A stretch of DNA of 64,000 bases, taken from the NCBI RefSeq assembly GCF_024763615.1, contig NC_077222.1, positions 41,106,001 to 41,170,000 on the forward strand, in the 5' to 3' direction. Positions within the stretch are counted from its first letter, which is position 1. Every line of letters begins with the position of its first letter. The notes below the pieces were generated by a model. It searched no databases, had not been told where the DNA came from, and saw nothing but the letters and a program-made list of their open reading frames with translations. Both the position numbers and the translations under genes were made by a program. This document shows positions 25,101 to 40,100 of the stretch, piece after piece. The stretch is from Phlebotomus papatasi. Its lineage: Eukaryota > Arthropoda > Insecta > Diptera > Psychodidae.

Positions 25101-28100
25101 AATGTGAACCAATAAAGACCTCTAAAGAACTAATCTAATAGGCATCAATCGGTTATGAATAAATAATAACCCGGTTATGAACCGATAATAAATTTTCAGT
25201 AAAAATTCAATGGTATTGCTACAACAGTACTTAAAGATATCTCTTATGTAGTCCATAATTCAGATCAAATCAGTTCTAAAGCCGAGATGGGACACTCTTT
25301 AGCGATTGAAAGAATGGCTCTTTTCTAGTAAGAAATATAGTCGTTCTTGAGGAGGTAAAGCAGTCTTCAGACTACAGATTTAGCCCAGTTTCAAAGTCAA
25401 ATAAGTCAAAATTTTCCAAAGGATCTTGACTAATAAGAAATAAGCTGAGCCATATGGCTAAGCCTTATATTTAGCTAAGGTTTAACCACATGGCTAAGTG
25501 ATATAATTTATCAGTCAATATTTTTTGGAAAAAATAACTTAGGATTGGATTATTAAAGGCAAATCATGTATTAGATTATGGAAAACCAATCAAAATGTTT
25601 GAAATTTAGGATATTGAGACTAAGGGTCGAGAAGCTTCTTCTTTGAGAGGATTGAAAAGCTCATTGGATACAATCTAGAGGGGAATTCTGTAACGAAATG
25701 ACAATTATATGACAAATTTAAAAATTTTTATGTGATAAAGTCTCACAGAGCTCCTTAGAATAGCAATATGATGCTCACTGGACTTTAATGTTGTCCTGAT
25801 CCTGAATTTACTTTGACAATTTGTCATATGACATTGTCATACCGTTACAGAATTCCAGTGCTGAACACCTTTAACGCCAGAAAAATTCCTGGTGACTTAA
25901 AGGGGATTCGAATCCGAGACACTTCCATCATAAAGCGAGTGCTCTACCACTTGACCCATTGAGTGCCCTAAGTATCATAACATCAAAAGAAAATTTCCCC
26001 TACCCTTGCAGACAGATTTTTTTTTTTCATTTTTAAACGTTTTAGAGGTTATCCCAGCCGATTTTGTTCAAATAACAAAGTCATTGAATAATTCCGTATA
26101 ACGATTCTTTAAGGTCAAATGTTAAACCCTCTCTACTGATCATATTTCTTAACCGTTTGCAAAGATTTGGTTTAACTATAAATGTCTCTGAATTCCTGAC
26201 TATTCTGACCCGATTTTAATCGGCTATGGACCGGGAATACAAAATATTGGTGTATTGAAAAAAATAACTTTGGTAATCTCTCAACGTCATGAGCATGATC
26301 CAGATAAATAATGTGAAACCACTTTTAGCCTACAGATTAAAAGTGACAAATACGAGCATTCCTCAAAGCTGTGTCACCCTTGTTTTGCATAGTCGTAATG
26401 TAAATACTACAAATAATTAAAAAAAAGAAATATGATTAATATTTCATAGACACACCGTCTCTGAAACAATTACATCATGCAAGACATTAACTTGGAGAGT
26501 TGCTCTGTGGGTGACATCATAAATGTGTGAGAATTAACAAAAATTGGTGGCCTTGACTTCAAAAAAAAAAAAAAAATCTTAATGCAATTTTAATTTATTT
26601 ACAAAATATCAACAATGTGTGACATTATTTTTAAACAATATCACCCATGAGAATGAAGATGACTTTTTTTTTAAATTTATGTGTATGCTTTTTAGGATTT
26701 TTTTCTTCTACACGAGACTACAAAATGCATTTAATGTATACCTGCACCTCTTTTCTGACCCTATTGTTACCCAGTCAATGAAAATCCGTCTATTGTGTTG
26801 CACTTTACCATGCTGTTACTATGCCAATAGTGATCAACAAAAGACATATCGAAAAAGTGACAATAAACACCACGAATAAACATTTCCATATATACAATTT
26901 TCCATGCTAAAAGCTCTTTTTATTTTTCGGCTTCCCTGGGATTGTTTGACTCAAAATGGTGTATAAATTGCACTTTTGCATTTTAAATGTACGTGGGTGT
27001 GGTATACTGAAAAGATGGAAAAAAGGCTTCAAAAGTGCCTGAAAAAAGATTCGAAAGAGGGACACGAAAGTTTCCCTTGAGACACACCAAGACGCCACCG
27101 ATTGCACGATCAATTAAAATAGCATGGCGAGTCAAATTGCCAAGAGATCTCTTCAAGTGGGATCAAATGAAAAAAAAAATGAGCATTTATATTGATCACC
27201 TCCAGAAAACGCACACACCACCAATCACAAGAAGCAAATCTCATTGTGTTTTGTGTACACACGCCAGACCATTTTCAAATTCATTGCAGACTCTTTTGAC
27301 TTCTACATGAAACATTAGGGGGGCTCCCGTCAGAGTCTCAAGAATGAGACACATGGTACAATGTACTTACCTAGTCAGATATGTATACAAAACTATACTC
27401 TTAAGAAGCCTCCGAGGCAATAGCACGTCTATAGTATAACAAAAACCTCACCGGCCCACTCACTAATTCATATCTCTGTACCATATACACTCGTGGTTTA
27501 AATTATAAGGTCGATATAGTTTGATTAGAATTGCTTTTAAAGGTTAAGTAATAATTACATTTTCTGAGCTTTTTGCTCCACATGTCAAAAGTCTTGAATC
27601 TTATAGTGTAAAATTTTATGAGAAATGCCTTAATAATTTTCCAATGTATGAAATTTTCAATAATTCCATAAATTCTGAGATAAATCTTTATGTTTTAGTA
27701 TAACTTTAACTAACTGTTTTTTTTTCATTTCTAAAGCGTCTGTCCCCGACTTAACAATCAATCTTATCGCTAGACAGAAAATTTTAAATTTATAAATGCC
27801 TGCAGAACTTTATATGAATGTTAGAATCGTAAATTATCATCTCAATTCTGAGATAAATCTTTGATTGCCTCTACACAGTGGGAGAAGTTTACGTCAAAAT
27901 TTAGAATTTTTAAGTAAATCGGCGGTATAATACTGGTGAATGGAAAGATATTTACTTCAAAATGACAGAGTTTGACATAAATTTATGACAATCGTGATCA
28001 TAAGCGTTCAGTCTTCAAATAAGGCTTGAATTTGTTGAACACACCTACGACTTAAGTCGAGAGACGGCTTAACGTAATTATAATCAAATTAATGTTTAAA

Positions 28101-31100
28101 CTACATTTCTATCAATTTTCCACTAAGTCGTCTCTCGGCTTAAACCGTAAGTCTGTTCAGGGCATAAAGGCATATTCGTATACCGACAAGGATTTAATTT
28201 TATAATGTCAGATTTCTTAAGCTTAATAAAGCAGAATAACGAAGTTGAAATAAACCTAACGACTTTTTTAAGTTAATTTTTTAGAACTGATTTCGGGGAC
28301 TTGTTAAATCTTTAAAAGTAGATTTCGATTTCAAGGAATTAAAACCAATCCGCTCAATTTAAATCGACCTTTGAAGGCTGATTCGTATTCTCTGATAAAG
28401 ACATGTAATTTAAAAATGTTAAACTTCTTTACGTTTGTAAACCTTTAAGGACGATTGGGACACCGGTGTTCCAAAAACAAAATTTTTCTAAGGCAGAAAT
28501 TGAAGACACAAATCGTTCAGTAAATGTTAACTACCGTCGTTGCGGGTGACTTTGCACGTTTTTTCGCTGTTTTTCAACTTTACTCTCTAAAAGTGGATAG
28601 TTAAAGTGAAAGGAGGGGGGTCAATGGGTAAAATTATTTGTATTCAGTTGTTAATGAATGGATTTTGTGCCACTAACATTAATTTTATAAAATTTTACTA
28701 TGTTAAACAAAATCAAGAAAAAAGGCTTGCACTTGGGATAAGGTGCGGGTGACTTTGCACTTTTTAATAAATACTAAAAAAACAACAATTTCTGATAATA
28801 AACGACAATGAAGACCTTCATATCTAAGGGTAAGATGCACGAGATCTACAAGATGACGTGGTCGCCATCTTGATTTGATGTTTCTGTCCGCCATTTTGAA
28901 TAACTGTCAAACCCTAAAACTGGTCCGATTGGGTTGAAATTTTAGTATGTTGTAGCTGATGTCAAGACCTTTTCAAAACATATTTATGTTCCAGTCTACG
29001 TCAAGTATTTACATAGATACAGAGGCTCAAAGTTTAAAATTTTTTAATACTCATATTTTGGCGGTCTTTATTTTTTAATCTTCAATATTTGAAACCTAAA
29101 CGAAATGCCTTAGTAACCATTAAATATGGTTGGGGCATTAATTTTATATATTTATTTACTCTAATATAATTAAAAAAAATAAACGAAAAGTGCATTTAAT
29201 TAATTTTTTTATTTTTCACCTTTGCGAAAACAATTTTTAAGATTCTCAAATAATGCGCTGTTATAAACAAAAACATTACTTTTCTTTTTGTTTGTTTGTT
29301 AGATTTCATCGCCTAACGATGACGCTGTCTTTTTTGTGATAGTTTTGATAAAAGAAGCTCCCTGTAGTTCTGTATTCATGAAAATGTCAAAATTTTGAAC
29401 TTGGAGCCCCTATATCTAGGCAATCACTTGACCTAGGTCGGATTTTATATATGTTCTGAAAAGGCCTTGACATCAGCTACAACATACTAAAATTTCAGCT
29501 CAATCGGATAAGTTTTTTGTTTTGACAGTTATTCAAAATGGCGGACAGAGACGTCAAATCAAGATGGCGACCATACCATCTTGTAGATCTCGGTCATTTT
29601 ATCTTAAGTTCGCACAAAATTGGATAATTTTTAGCCAAATACTTCTATAATAAAGCTTTAGAAAGACCAATATATCGACCACTCAGAATATAATACGACT
29701 AACTCGCGAATGGCCAACTTTACAGGAGAGTGATTTAAAGCTGAGATTTTACATGCTGATCATAGGATTTTTAAGTATCGGAACCGATATAACTTTGGGA
29801 ATAATTAACTTTTCGGTATAATATTCACAGGGAAGGTAGAGGGTATCACGCAGTACCCGAAAAGCGAAAAAAACGAATTTTGCAAAAAATCGAGTTAGTC
29901 GCATTATATTCTGAGTGGTCGATATGCAATTTTATAACATAAATCATGTGTTCTTAGGAAGATAATAGGAAAAAATATATATTTTAATAAAAATAATCAA
30001 CAAAATCGAAGTGGATTATTCTAGCCAGATAAATTTAGATTGGATTTGGGCAATTTACTACTCTGAAATCGATTTTGGAATTGCACCTTCAGATAACTTT
30101 TTCACGGAGGCATTTTTTGACAAAATACCTATATTAGCATTTCATTGACTATTACTGAAACTACAAGAATCCTTTTGGGGATCATTGTACCTTATTTGGT
30201 ACATAACATATCCCTATATACTTTGACATGGTAGACCGGATCGGCGAAGACCATCAATAAGTGCTAGAATTTATGAAAGTCTTACGGACAGCAGAGTGCA
30301 AAGTCACCCCCCGAGTGCAAAGTCACCCGCAACGACGGTACTCTAATTTTTTTGACATTTTTCCACTTTTCCCCAGTGAGTGATATGTGACAGATTGATC
30401 ATTTTTTATAAATGAATTCCTGGATGTAAGACTTTCAGAAAATTCCAAAATGGATTACGATTTCGTCTGGTCAAAAAAGTTGAACTTTGTAAGAAAAATA
30501 TTTTGAAAGCATAAAAATTTAAATTATTTTGATTTTTCGTATTCTTTGATCGTATTCGTTTAAACATTTGTCCAGAAGAAATCAAATTGGATTGGAACAC
30601 ATTAAATTTTAAAATTATCTGTCTTGCATATTTTAGTTTTAATTTACACAACATCTCTTTATATTTATGAAATTCTTTTAAATTGTCTCTGAATAATTCC
30701 CTCAATTTTAAGATAAAGAAACGTTAAAGATTTATTGTTAAACTATTTAGTTTATAAATTAAAGATGGAGGTTTAAAAGTTTTAAATGGTTTAACAGATC
30801 CTGGGGCTGATTTTAAATACAAAAACAGCTTAAAGGAGCTTTCCATTTTGATTTTAACTTAGTCACTGCGACATTTTTATGTGCTTTAGTTTAAAGGCCT
30901 AAAGTAATTGGATAATCGAAAATTAAAAATCTTTGAACTTTAATATTATTAAATAATTTTCAAAACATATTCAAAAATGTAAAAAAAATTAAACCGCACG
31001 ATGTGCTTTCGATAAATCCCAAACCCCATGGTTTTGTAGCAAAAAGGGTTGAATGGGGGAATGAGGGTCATGTTAGTGGTCCCAGGGTCGACCTATATAG

Positions 31101-34100
31101 GGGTCCCAAATCTCTATCTCTAAACATTTGGGCTCTAGGCGTGGTAACGACCGGACAGACAGACGTATAGACGAACAAAGCCATGACATAATTTCTCAGA
31201 AATCGTCCGAAACGTGAAGATATATTGAGAAAAGTGGTTTAGTTAAAATTATTCTAATAAATGAGGTGAATGATTTCCCAATTCCAAATATAATTTTACT
31301 ACAACGTTTCTGTATTTCATGTAAGTAGTGTACTACACTATCATGCTAATGCACATAGGCATTTTATGTACTTCCAAATTCCACAATCGAGGGGGTTCTT
31401 TTGCAATCGAAATACCCAACAAGGGATTATAAAGGCAATATACAAAACACCAATTTCCCCACAGAATCAAAATGCAAATGCCAATATAATGCTGAACTAA
31501 GCTTCAGTTGCAAATATTACATCGAAAATTTAATGTGACATGAGTGGAAAATAAAAACAGTCTGTATTATAACTATCTTAATGAGCTTCAATAAATTCGA
31601 AGAGTTCAATTTGACATAACTATTTTATGAGCACAAAAAAAAATACTTTTTGCTTTTCCCACGAGATCAATCAAAAATTTGCCAATAGATGATTACCAAA
31701 GTATTCCTCAATCATATTTCAAGGTGTTCATATTATTTTACACGAGTGATTCCATTAAAAGACCCTTTTAGAGCCGTATAGTAATTTGTAGTTAGTTATC
31801 TTTCACTATATAATACTTAATAAAATGGATTGTAAAATCTTTTTGAGTTAAAATTGCAATTTTCTGCATAATTTCTAGAGCGTCTATATACCTTGGAGAA
31901 ATCTTATAGTGGATGTCCAGGTATCCTATACACATTTAATAACCATTTTTTGGTTAATATGTAGCAGCAAAGTAAGTGTGACAGTATTAATAACACTATA
32001 AAGTTAGATAGTGCTTTCATATACAATAAAATGTACACATAAAGTACAAAAATAATTGATATAAATCATTGATTGGTATTTCACAATTATGTACTATGCT
32101 TTGTAACACGGTGACGAAGGAGGTGAGATCAATCTTTCATACTCTTTCCTGCCGGCTCTTGATCTTTTGTGCACATAAAAATTGTTGACGCAAGTATGAG
32201 CTTTTATTGCACTCAGAACAATTATCCTAGTTAGTATGAAGAAGCTCTAAGAAACATTAAAATCAATCAATTGTTAAAGAGCTCAATAATAATAATAATA
32301 ATACCCGAATATTTTTTTTAAGTTATAGGGGGAAAGTTACCAGTGGCTATGTTTCTTTTATTTATCTCAAAGATGGCCCTAATAAAGTCTTTGATTTTTG
32401 TGCTCAACTCTCTCCGAAATTCAGGCTGATTGGGGAACAAAATGACATTAAGATTTTTTGAATGTGTTTGAAAAAGTTTGACTGGTCTTAAACAAATCAA
32501 TAAATTCATATTTCTTATACTCTTGCAATGTCACAGTAAATCTAAAAAGGCAAGGTAAAAAAGGTGTGTGAAACTATCTCAGCTTCCCCTAGTAAAAAAT
32601 TATACATTAAATCACTAAGGGGAACCTTTGAAACTTCGTACGGAAAATGATGTCCAAGTTTCAAGATTTTTTACCGACTGCCACACAAGCCGAATCAATT
32701 ATTAGGTTCGTAATCCCACCTCACAAAATTCCTGGAAATCCTTGGATTTTCCTTTAGAGGAATATGAAAATGTAGTGGCAATTTTTACAAAGCTGTCCCG
32801 GTTTGTTCAACCACGTATAAAATTTGTCCACCTATGTAATGTCTTATTTTCACCGTAAACAGTAGACCTGAATACAAAAATTTTCACAACAGTTATATGT
32901 TTTCTGAATAAATGTGACTCCGGAATATATTTCAAAAACCGGGCATTGCACTGTTTCCTAATTTTTGAAGTATGGGTGCGATGAGTTACATTTATTGATA
33001 CACGTAAAAAATTGTTACGAAGCTTGGGATCGTTGGAACCATGGGTAGGTTCTCCTCCGCCTAAAAACTTTATCCGGTAATTTTGAGCATATCGTAAAGC
33101 TGGACTCTCTGATATTATTTTTTCAGTAAAATTGGATTATAAATATTTAGAGATTATAGAGTAGGGTAAGGACTCATAATTTTGTCCAGTCTGCTTACAA
33201 GCAACGATGTTCCAAGTGCGATATTTTCAATACTAATTGACTTTTTTTGTTACTATCTTTTCAGAAGGGTTGTTTAGAAACTTGGCAAGGGTTTATTGTC
33301 TTTGTTTTTACTAAAATTAGTCTTAATACGTTTAAAAATGAATTGATATGTAGAGGTGAATTTGGCTCTTATTTTGGACAACTTGGTTATTAATTTGGAC
33401 AACTTGGCTGTAGATTTGGACAGCTAATCCGCCTCAACAGGATGCCCATTATTCTCCATTTCAAGAACCTTTCTTACCAAGTCCTGAAACAGTCCTGAAC
33501 AGGAAGATTCATGTAAGGGAAACGTAGAATGTCACAAGAAGCCCGGAAACTTTCCATATCATACATTAAAGTGAGTTGACTTCGGTACTTCAAGTACATA
33601 CGTGCGGATTCGCTCATTCCTTGGCTTTTCCGGGAGCCTTTCAAGGCATTTCTCGCTACATCTCTATCGTAGAGATGATGCTCCTTTGTTTCTCCAGGTA
33701 TTTGTCCAACCTAGTCATCACAAAAGCTAAAATTTCACGAAATTTCAAGAGAAAAACATCTGTCTAAAATAAGGAGTATCACCTCACTGGTGAATGTCTT
33801 AAAATATTTCCCATTTTTCACACGAAAATTCTAATTAACAAGGCAAATCTCACTTCAGGTCAAATTTACAAATCACCACTAACGTGAATCAACACAATAT
33901 TCAATAATATCACTCAAAAAAGCGAAGAAACATTGTTAGTACTTCACGACAGCTATAATAAGACTGAAGTAAACACAAAGTTCTGTCATATTTCTCGTTA
34001 ACAATTACTCACACTGAATTTTCAACAAAGCAATTTCAACTCAAATCATATTCAAATTTTAACGTATTTAGTGTTAAAATCTTCCAAAAAGAACAAATAT

Positions 34101-37100
34101 TTAGATAGAACTCATTATTCATCAAATATTGGATTAAAAATCCATAATTTTAAGCAATTTATTTTTAGTGTCCAATTTTATGCTCAAAGTGTCCAAAATA
34201 AGAAACTGGATGAAATTATGAGCCTTTACCCTATATGACTTATTTGACGACTATTAATACCGTTTAAGGTGTAAGTCATCAACCTTGGTCTTTTGATTGA
34301 AAACTCACAGACCAATCCTTATCCAAAAACAGTTGCTTATGTTACTGAAACATCTGTGAAGTATCAAATGCATTATAATTTCAAAATTTCTTATTTTAAA
34401 AGATGAAATTCGAAGTCATACTAAGTCAAGCACTGTATCATGTGTTTTTTCTGATTGTGTATTTTCTACTAGAGATTCTTTCTCTCCGGGGGCCATACCG
34501 CCTTTTATTATGTTATTATTATTTGAACCTACCGCAAACTGTTTGGCGCACGTTCGCAGTGAGACCCTCCAAAAGAGAGGTGTGCTTGACTTGATATATA
34601 AAATTTTGCACATGGACTTTTCTTCTCACTCTCTAGGCATTGCTCCAAATTCGTGATCGAGCCAACCGTCGTCGCGGACACAACACATTTCCCATGTCAT
34701 CGATGGAACTTTGTGATCTTGCCTTCTTTTTATATGTGCTGCAGTATCATGAATAAAAGTGAAGAAATTGGACGCAATAATTGCAAACCAAGTGGCGTAC
34801 GGCATTTTTTTTCCCTGCATAACATACTCCGGCCTGGCCAGGCCTCTTTCCCTCAGACATTTTCTATACCTTTTCTCGATTTCATATACCTATATTGATA
34901 TTTTTTTTTCAAATCGACAACCGTCTCTTGTTCTCAATTTAATTTAAACAATATTTATCGATCACAGAGATCAAATTATTTAAAATCCATTAATCCCGCG
35001 CACTCACAACTCATTGAAAACCACGACTCTCTTGGGACTAATTGATGGCGATGGAGTTTTGAAATGAAGAGAAGGAGGAAGACAAGAAAATGTATACATG
35101 ACAAAAAGATGATCACTAATCATAAATTCTCAGGCATTTCATCATTTTCCACTACACTGCACGATTACCATAAATTGAAGGGGAAAAAGAGCGTTGGAAG
35201 GACAAAAAAAAAAGAATTTTAACTCGAACAATCATACGGAATTTAAACCATCTCTTTTGTACTTACAAACACACAAACCATATTCCTCTGCAGTAGGAGG
35301 CAAAATCTCGCGATGAATGGACACAAAAACATGTCTTTACAATTATATAGTTGTATATTAAATAAAATGAAATTTAAAGTATAAATTTAAATTTCACTCT
35401 CACAATTTATTGCACGACATTTTAATTGTTAACCATTAATGAATGGCAGAAAAGATGCGAAGAATTCAATTTTTTTGTTGATAAACAATTCAACACAGAG
35501 TTTAAATATTTTCAATTTCGTTTCCTGTGAAAGGAAATAATAAAACAAAATCCACGTGCTTTTTATCTGTAGCACTGTGACAAATAGTTTGAAAAGCAAT
35601 TACAGATTTTTTCTTCAATGAGAAAATTTGATATGGTTACTTTACGTTAATTGCCACCCAATTTAAATTTTTGACATTTAAAAACGCTCAAAAAGTAACT
35701 GTAATTGCATTTGACAGATGTCATTCCAGTGAAAATGTCAAAGTTATTGATATTTTAGACGCCAACACGTTTGTTCCACCCTTTTTCTTATTTTTTTTTT
35801 TGAAAATAAATAGCAATAATATCGAATAATATTTCATCATATTCTTTTTACAGTGGAGCAAAAAAAAAGGTGATTTTAATTTACGTCCTCTCACTGGGGT
35901 ATTACATTAATTTACTGCCCTCCGTCCACGTCCAGGGATCTCTATCATAATAATTGTTCAACCCAAAAAAAGTGCTTTCAATTAAAGCCTCAATTAACAC
36001 TGAAAATCAATTTCAATTGAACTTTTTTTATTCGTCTACTGTCAATTTTAATCCATTTTGATTTACCAAACATTTTTGCACAAATACTACGGTGGAATTT
36101 CGCGAAATAATTGCAAGGAAATAATTTTCCCGAGTGTGAGATAAATAATCATTAGATAGGGTGCGTGCAGGAGATTGTTCACACGAAATCTAGATTATTT
36201 TTTGACCATTTTAGCAATCTTGTTGGAATAAGAATAAACTGAAAAAAATGAACATTTTATTTGTCGTAGCACTTTTTCAAGTTTTTATTAATTCTAATTT
36301 TCACCTTCTTCTGCTCCCATTGCATTTTATTTTTATTTATTTATTTTTAATTATTCAACTTTGCAACTCTTTCGAACGATGGACACAAAAAAGGTGTCAG
36401 TTTGTGAGATTTATTCGATATATGATCATACTTCACGTTCACACTCTATTGGTGAAGTGTGCTTCCATTTGAAGAAGGTGATAATTGCGAGGCAATTTTT
36501 TAATATTTAATACCCATATATCTCTCTCCTCTTTGCGAATTCGATTATAATGATACACATTTCAACATTTTCATTGCTCCCATCTGACCATTATATACAT
36601 ATATAATATACCTTTATATGCTTTTAATCTAATATGGGTGTCTGGAAGTCACGAGCGCTCAAATTGAGATCATGTCTTTTTTCCTTCCACTTTTTCAACA
36701 TCGAAATTTTTCATTCTTAACACATAAGCAACAACAGTGCTTGCCCTAAATACAAAAGAATAAGTTGAACTAATAGTACAAATTAAATTCGAGTCAATTT
36801 ATTATGACTTGGTCGTTCGCTTATGTTATATATACATAGTGAAAAGGTTCTCAAGTTTCATCTGTTGCACCTTTTTCAATTTTCAACCACAAAACATTAT
36901 AACATTAGTTTACGTTGAAGCACCAAGAAAAAAGAGTCTTGAATCACACCATTCCATCTTCTCAGCTCATGTCAATCTCAATTGGCAAAAAGGGAACGCG
37001 AGCAGAGTGAACACTTGAGGAATTGTGTTGTAAAATTATTTTACACCATTTCAAATTAATTGAAAGGTAGATAATTACAAATTTATTGAATTCCTGTCTT

Positions 37101-40100
37101 AAACTATAATTTTAAAAGCATCTCCAATATGTTGTTTTCTATGCCAAATGTACATATAACACATTTTATATCACGTGTCAGTCTTAGTCTTATTCGTAAA
37201 AAAATCACCAGCAAGTTTATAAGAAGACTTTACTGTCTGAAATTGCATGTTGTATTGAATTTTATAGTTCTCTCTCTTAAAAGATTACAAGATGCGTAAC
37301 TTTTGATGAATTTCTTATACAATAATACTATACACATTATCCTTCAACCAACCTGTTGATCATGCCATCTCAGGCACCATCAATAAAAAGAAGTCGCAGA
37401 CAAGAGATATATAGCTTGGGAAATAGTACAAGAATAGGGGAGACCGGGGTAAAATTAGCCAATGTACATTGAGCAAAATATTATTTAATTAATAATATTA
37501 ACGGAAAAGTGGGGCACTTTGAAATGGGGCAGCTTTAAACTAAATTGAGCCTTATCATCTTATAATTTAGCTTCGCAATTGATTTGTGGATCTAAATTAT
37601 ATCATGATAATGTCCAGTTTCATTTAAAAATAGAAGAAATAAGCCCAATTTTACATCTGTCCTAATTCAAAGGCGCCTAACTTCCCTCATGTTGCGATTT
37701 AGCAACACTTTTACAAAATAGTCATAAAACTATAATTTTAAAGTAACAGTAACTTAAAATTTTTTTGAACATTTGGATCTGAGTAGTTGTCAGATTTTGT
37801 AGCTTCACAATGGTTCTTATTAGGTAGATTTTATGAGATATTTCTCACTTGAATAGGGAAATTGCTTGTAATTTCGGACGGTATGTAATTTTGGACACTT
37901 TGAGGGTAAAGTTGGACACTGCAAATAATTCGATTAAAATTATGCAATTTTCTTCGATATTTAATGAAAAACTTATTCTAATTTTCTAAGGTTGCAATGA
38001 GCTAGGGTCGAAATAACACTTATTGGCACTTTAAGAAGTCGTGTCATGACCTATTGGTATCCTATTTTTTCCAGTTAGGATACAAAATTTAAGCGTCTAT
38101 AGCATTATCTTTATCAAATTTAAGAGTTAACTATCCAAAGTTCTTATATCGAAAATAATAGTATATGGAATTTTAAAATTTATAATTTTGATATAAGATT
38201 ATGTACTTAGTACATAAAACTACATGTACTTAGTACATATTTGACTATACTTAGTATAATTTAAGTAGGATTCTAAAAGTTATTATTCTGTTAAGAAATT
38301 GTGAAGATGGCTTTTAAGTGAATCTATCATCCAAATGTTAGAATTCGCTCAGTTGGTAAAGACTCCAAGATGTACGTGTTTCCCTTGCAGAAAACTTCTA
38401 GATTTTACGTTCTTAGTTTTCTTCAAAAAATATCATATAAATTCAATAGAACATTACAGAAATTCACATTAACAAAGTAATCAAATCAAAGTAATATTTT
38501 CCATCGAGGACATTTGTTTATAAAATATCCACGAGATTGTGAATTTTAAGAGCAAATAAACATATTTCAAAATATTTGACATTGTATCCTAAGGGCCAAT
38601 TTTTAAAACTCTCACTCGCACCTGCGAATTCTTTAGTGGCCGAGAGAAATTGACTCGAACACCCAGCAGATTCTTGAGTACGTGCAACGAGTACTTTATA
38701 TTATAAAGGAGTCGTTACAGAAGGATTTGAAACTGCGGCGTGTGCGAGTTGATTTCTCTCGGCCATTAAAGGGCTCGCGGGTGCGAGTGACATTTTAGAA
38801 AATTGACCCTCTGTGGTAAGATGATTTTTCTTACTACAGCCGGCAAGTAAATATCTATAAAATGGATGGTCCATTCCAAAAACGTATTACTCGTTGAAAG
38901 CAAAAAAAATCATTTCCATACCAAATTTGCCCCGCTCACCCCTACATTCTACTAACGCGGAAAAACTTTACACCAATCACAACCCAACTGGGAATATATT
39001 TCCAAAGATAAAATATTAATATTTTTTTGAATATCAATAAATCCAATTTAATAAAGGTAGAAAGACAACGTCATCATATATAGGACAACCTCATAAATCA
39101 AATAAGACACACAAATCAATATACCAATTTTTAACGGTTGTGGTAATAAAATAGGCGTGAAATGTGATTCTCTTCCACTAAAACGCTCCACAATCAATTG
39201 CCATTGCAAAATGAATCTCATTTGCAATTACATAGCATTCGCCTAGCAAATGCAAGATCTATGACAAATAATTCAAACTAGCAATTTTGTCGAGTTACCA
39301 ACTCTCAAAACATCATCACCACCAAGTATAATATATTTATACCATTGCAACGCTATGAAAATTGAAAGAGGATGCCTATATTTGAGTGAAACTATGACTT
39401 TACATTAGTGTCAACAAAAGAGTTGGGATATATGCAATGACCAATGATTATGAATTATTTATGTCACATAAGAAGATACCCTACAAGTAATTAAATCATC
39501 AGCACAATGTCAATTAGGACAAGTATATTTGATAAATTATTGTGTTAATTTGATACTGGTGTGATTTAACCACCAATATACAAATGATTCGTTAATTGAA
39601 TTTCATAATCGCCCGCACACCTCGAGGCACCGTCGTTGTAAATGATTCCACACCAGAGGACATGAGAGTGTAAATTAATCCAATTAATAAATGTTTCATC
39701 GACCACCTCAACTGTTTTTTTTTTGCAATCCCCTTCGGACATACTCAAATCAATAAAACCCGATACTACCATGACAGTGAAAGACTCAATCTTTCTCAGC
39801 TTCTTGATTTACCATGAAGTACGAAAAAAAAATTGGCACCTGATTATACTAAAACCTTATGGCATAGTTAGGCTTCAATGAAAGAGCACATAATTTTAAT
39901 AAGGGTACGGCGTCAATCCAGTGACCAATATGTGGTTTTCTCTCATGCATGAAAAATGACGGGTTTCAATTGAGTAACATCATTACATTGCACTTCACAC
40001 CCATCATTATCGCTTAATTTAAATTTAATTGAAGTGAAATTAATTAAAAATGAATCAACCCACAGATTTTGACCAACCTATTATAATTAAAACTTCAGAA

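Larger units (their letters stand above)
28532..30340. mobile_element. 1.8 kb TA-flanked element (family E) with nested palindromes
   Basis: The termini are exact inverted repeats starting TACCGTCGTTGCGGGTGACT (28532-28557 and 30315-30340), with TA as the target. Subterminal copies of GGGTGACTTTGCAC recur near 28746 and, inverted, near 30296. Inside are a long palindrome (28821-29604) and a second inverted-repeat unit (29672-29924). No transposase frame is visible, so it is non-autonomous. A short relative is at 50580-50783. Confidence 0.8.

Noticed and set aside
25902..25969. Functional tRNA gene
   Set aside because: A and B boxes are good, but acceptor and anticodon stems do not pair properly; kept only as tRNA-like repeat.
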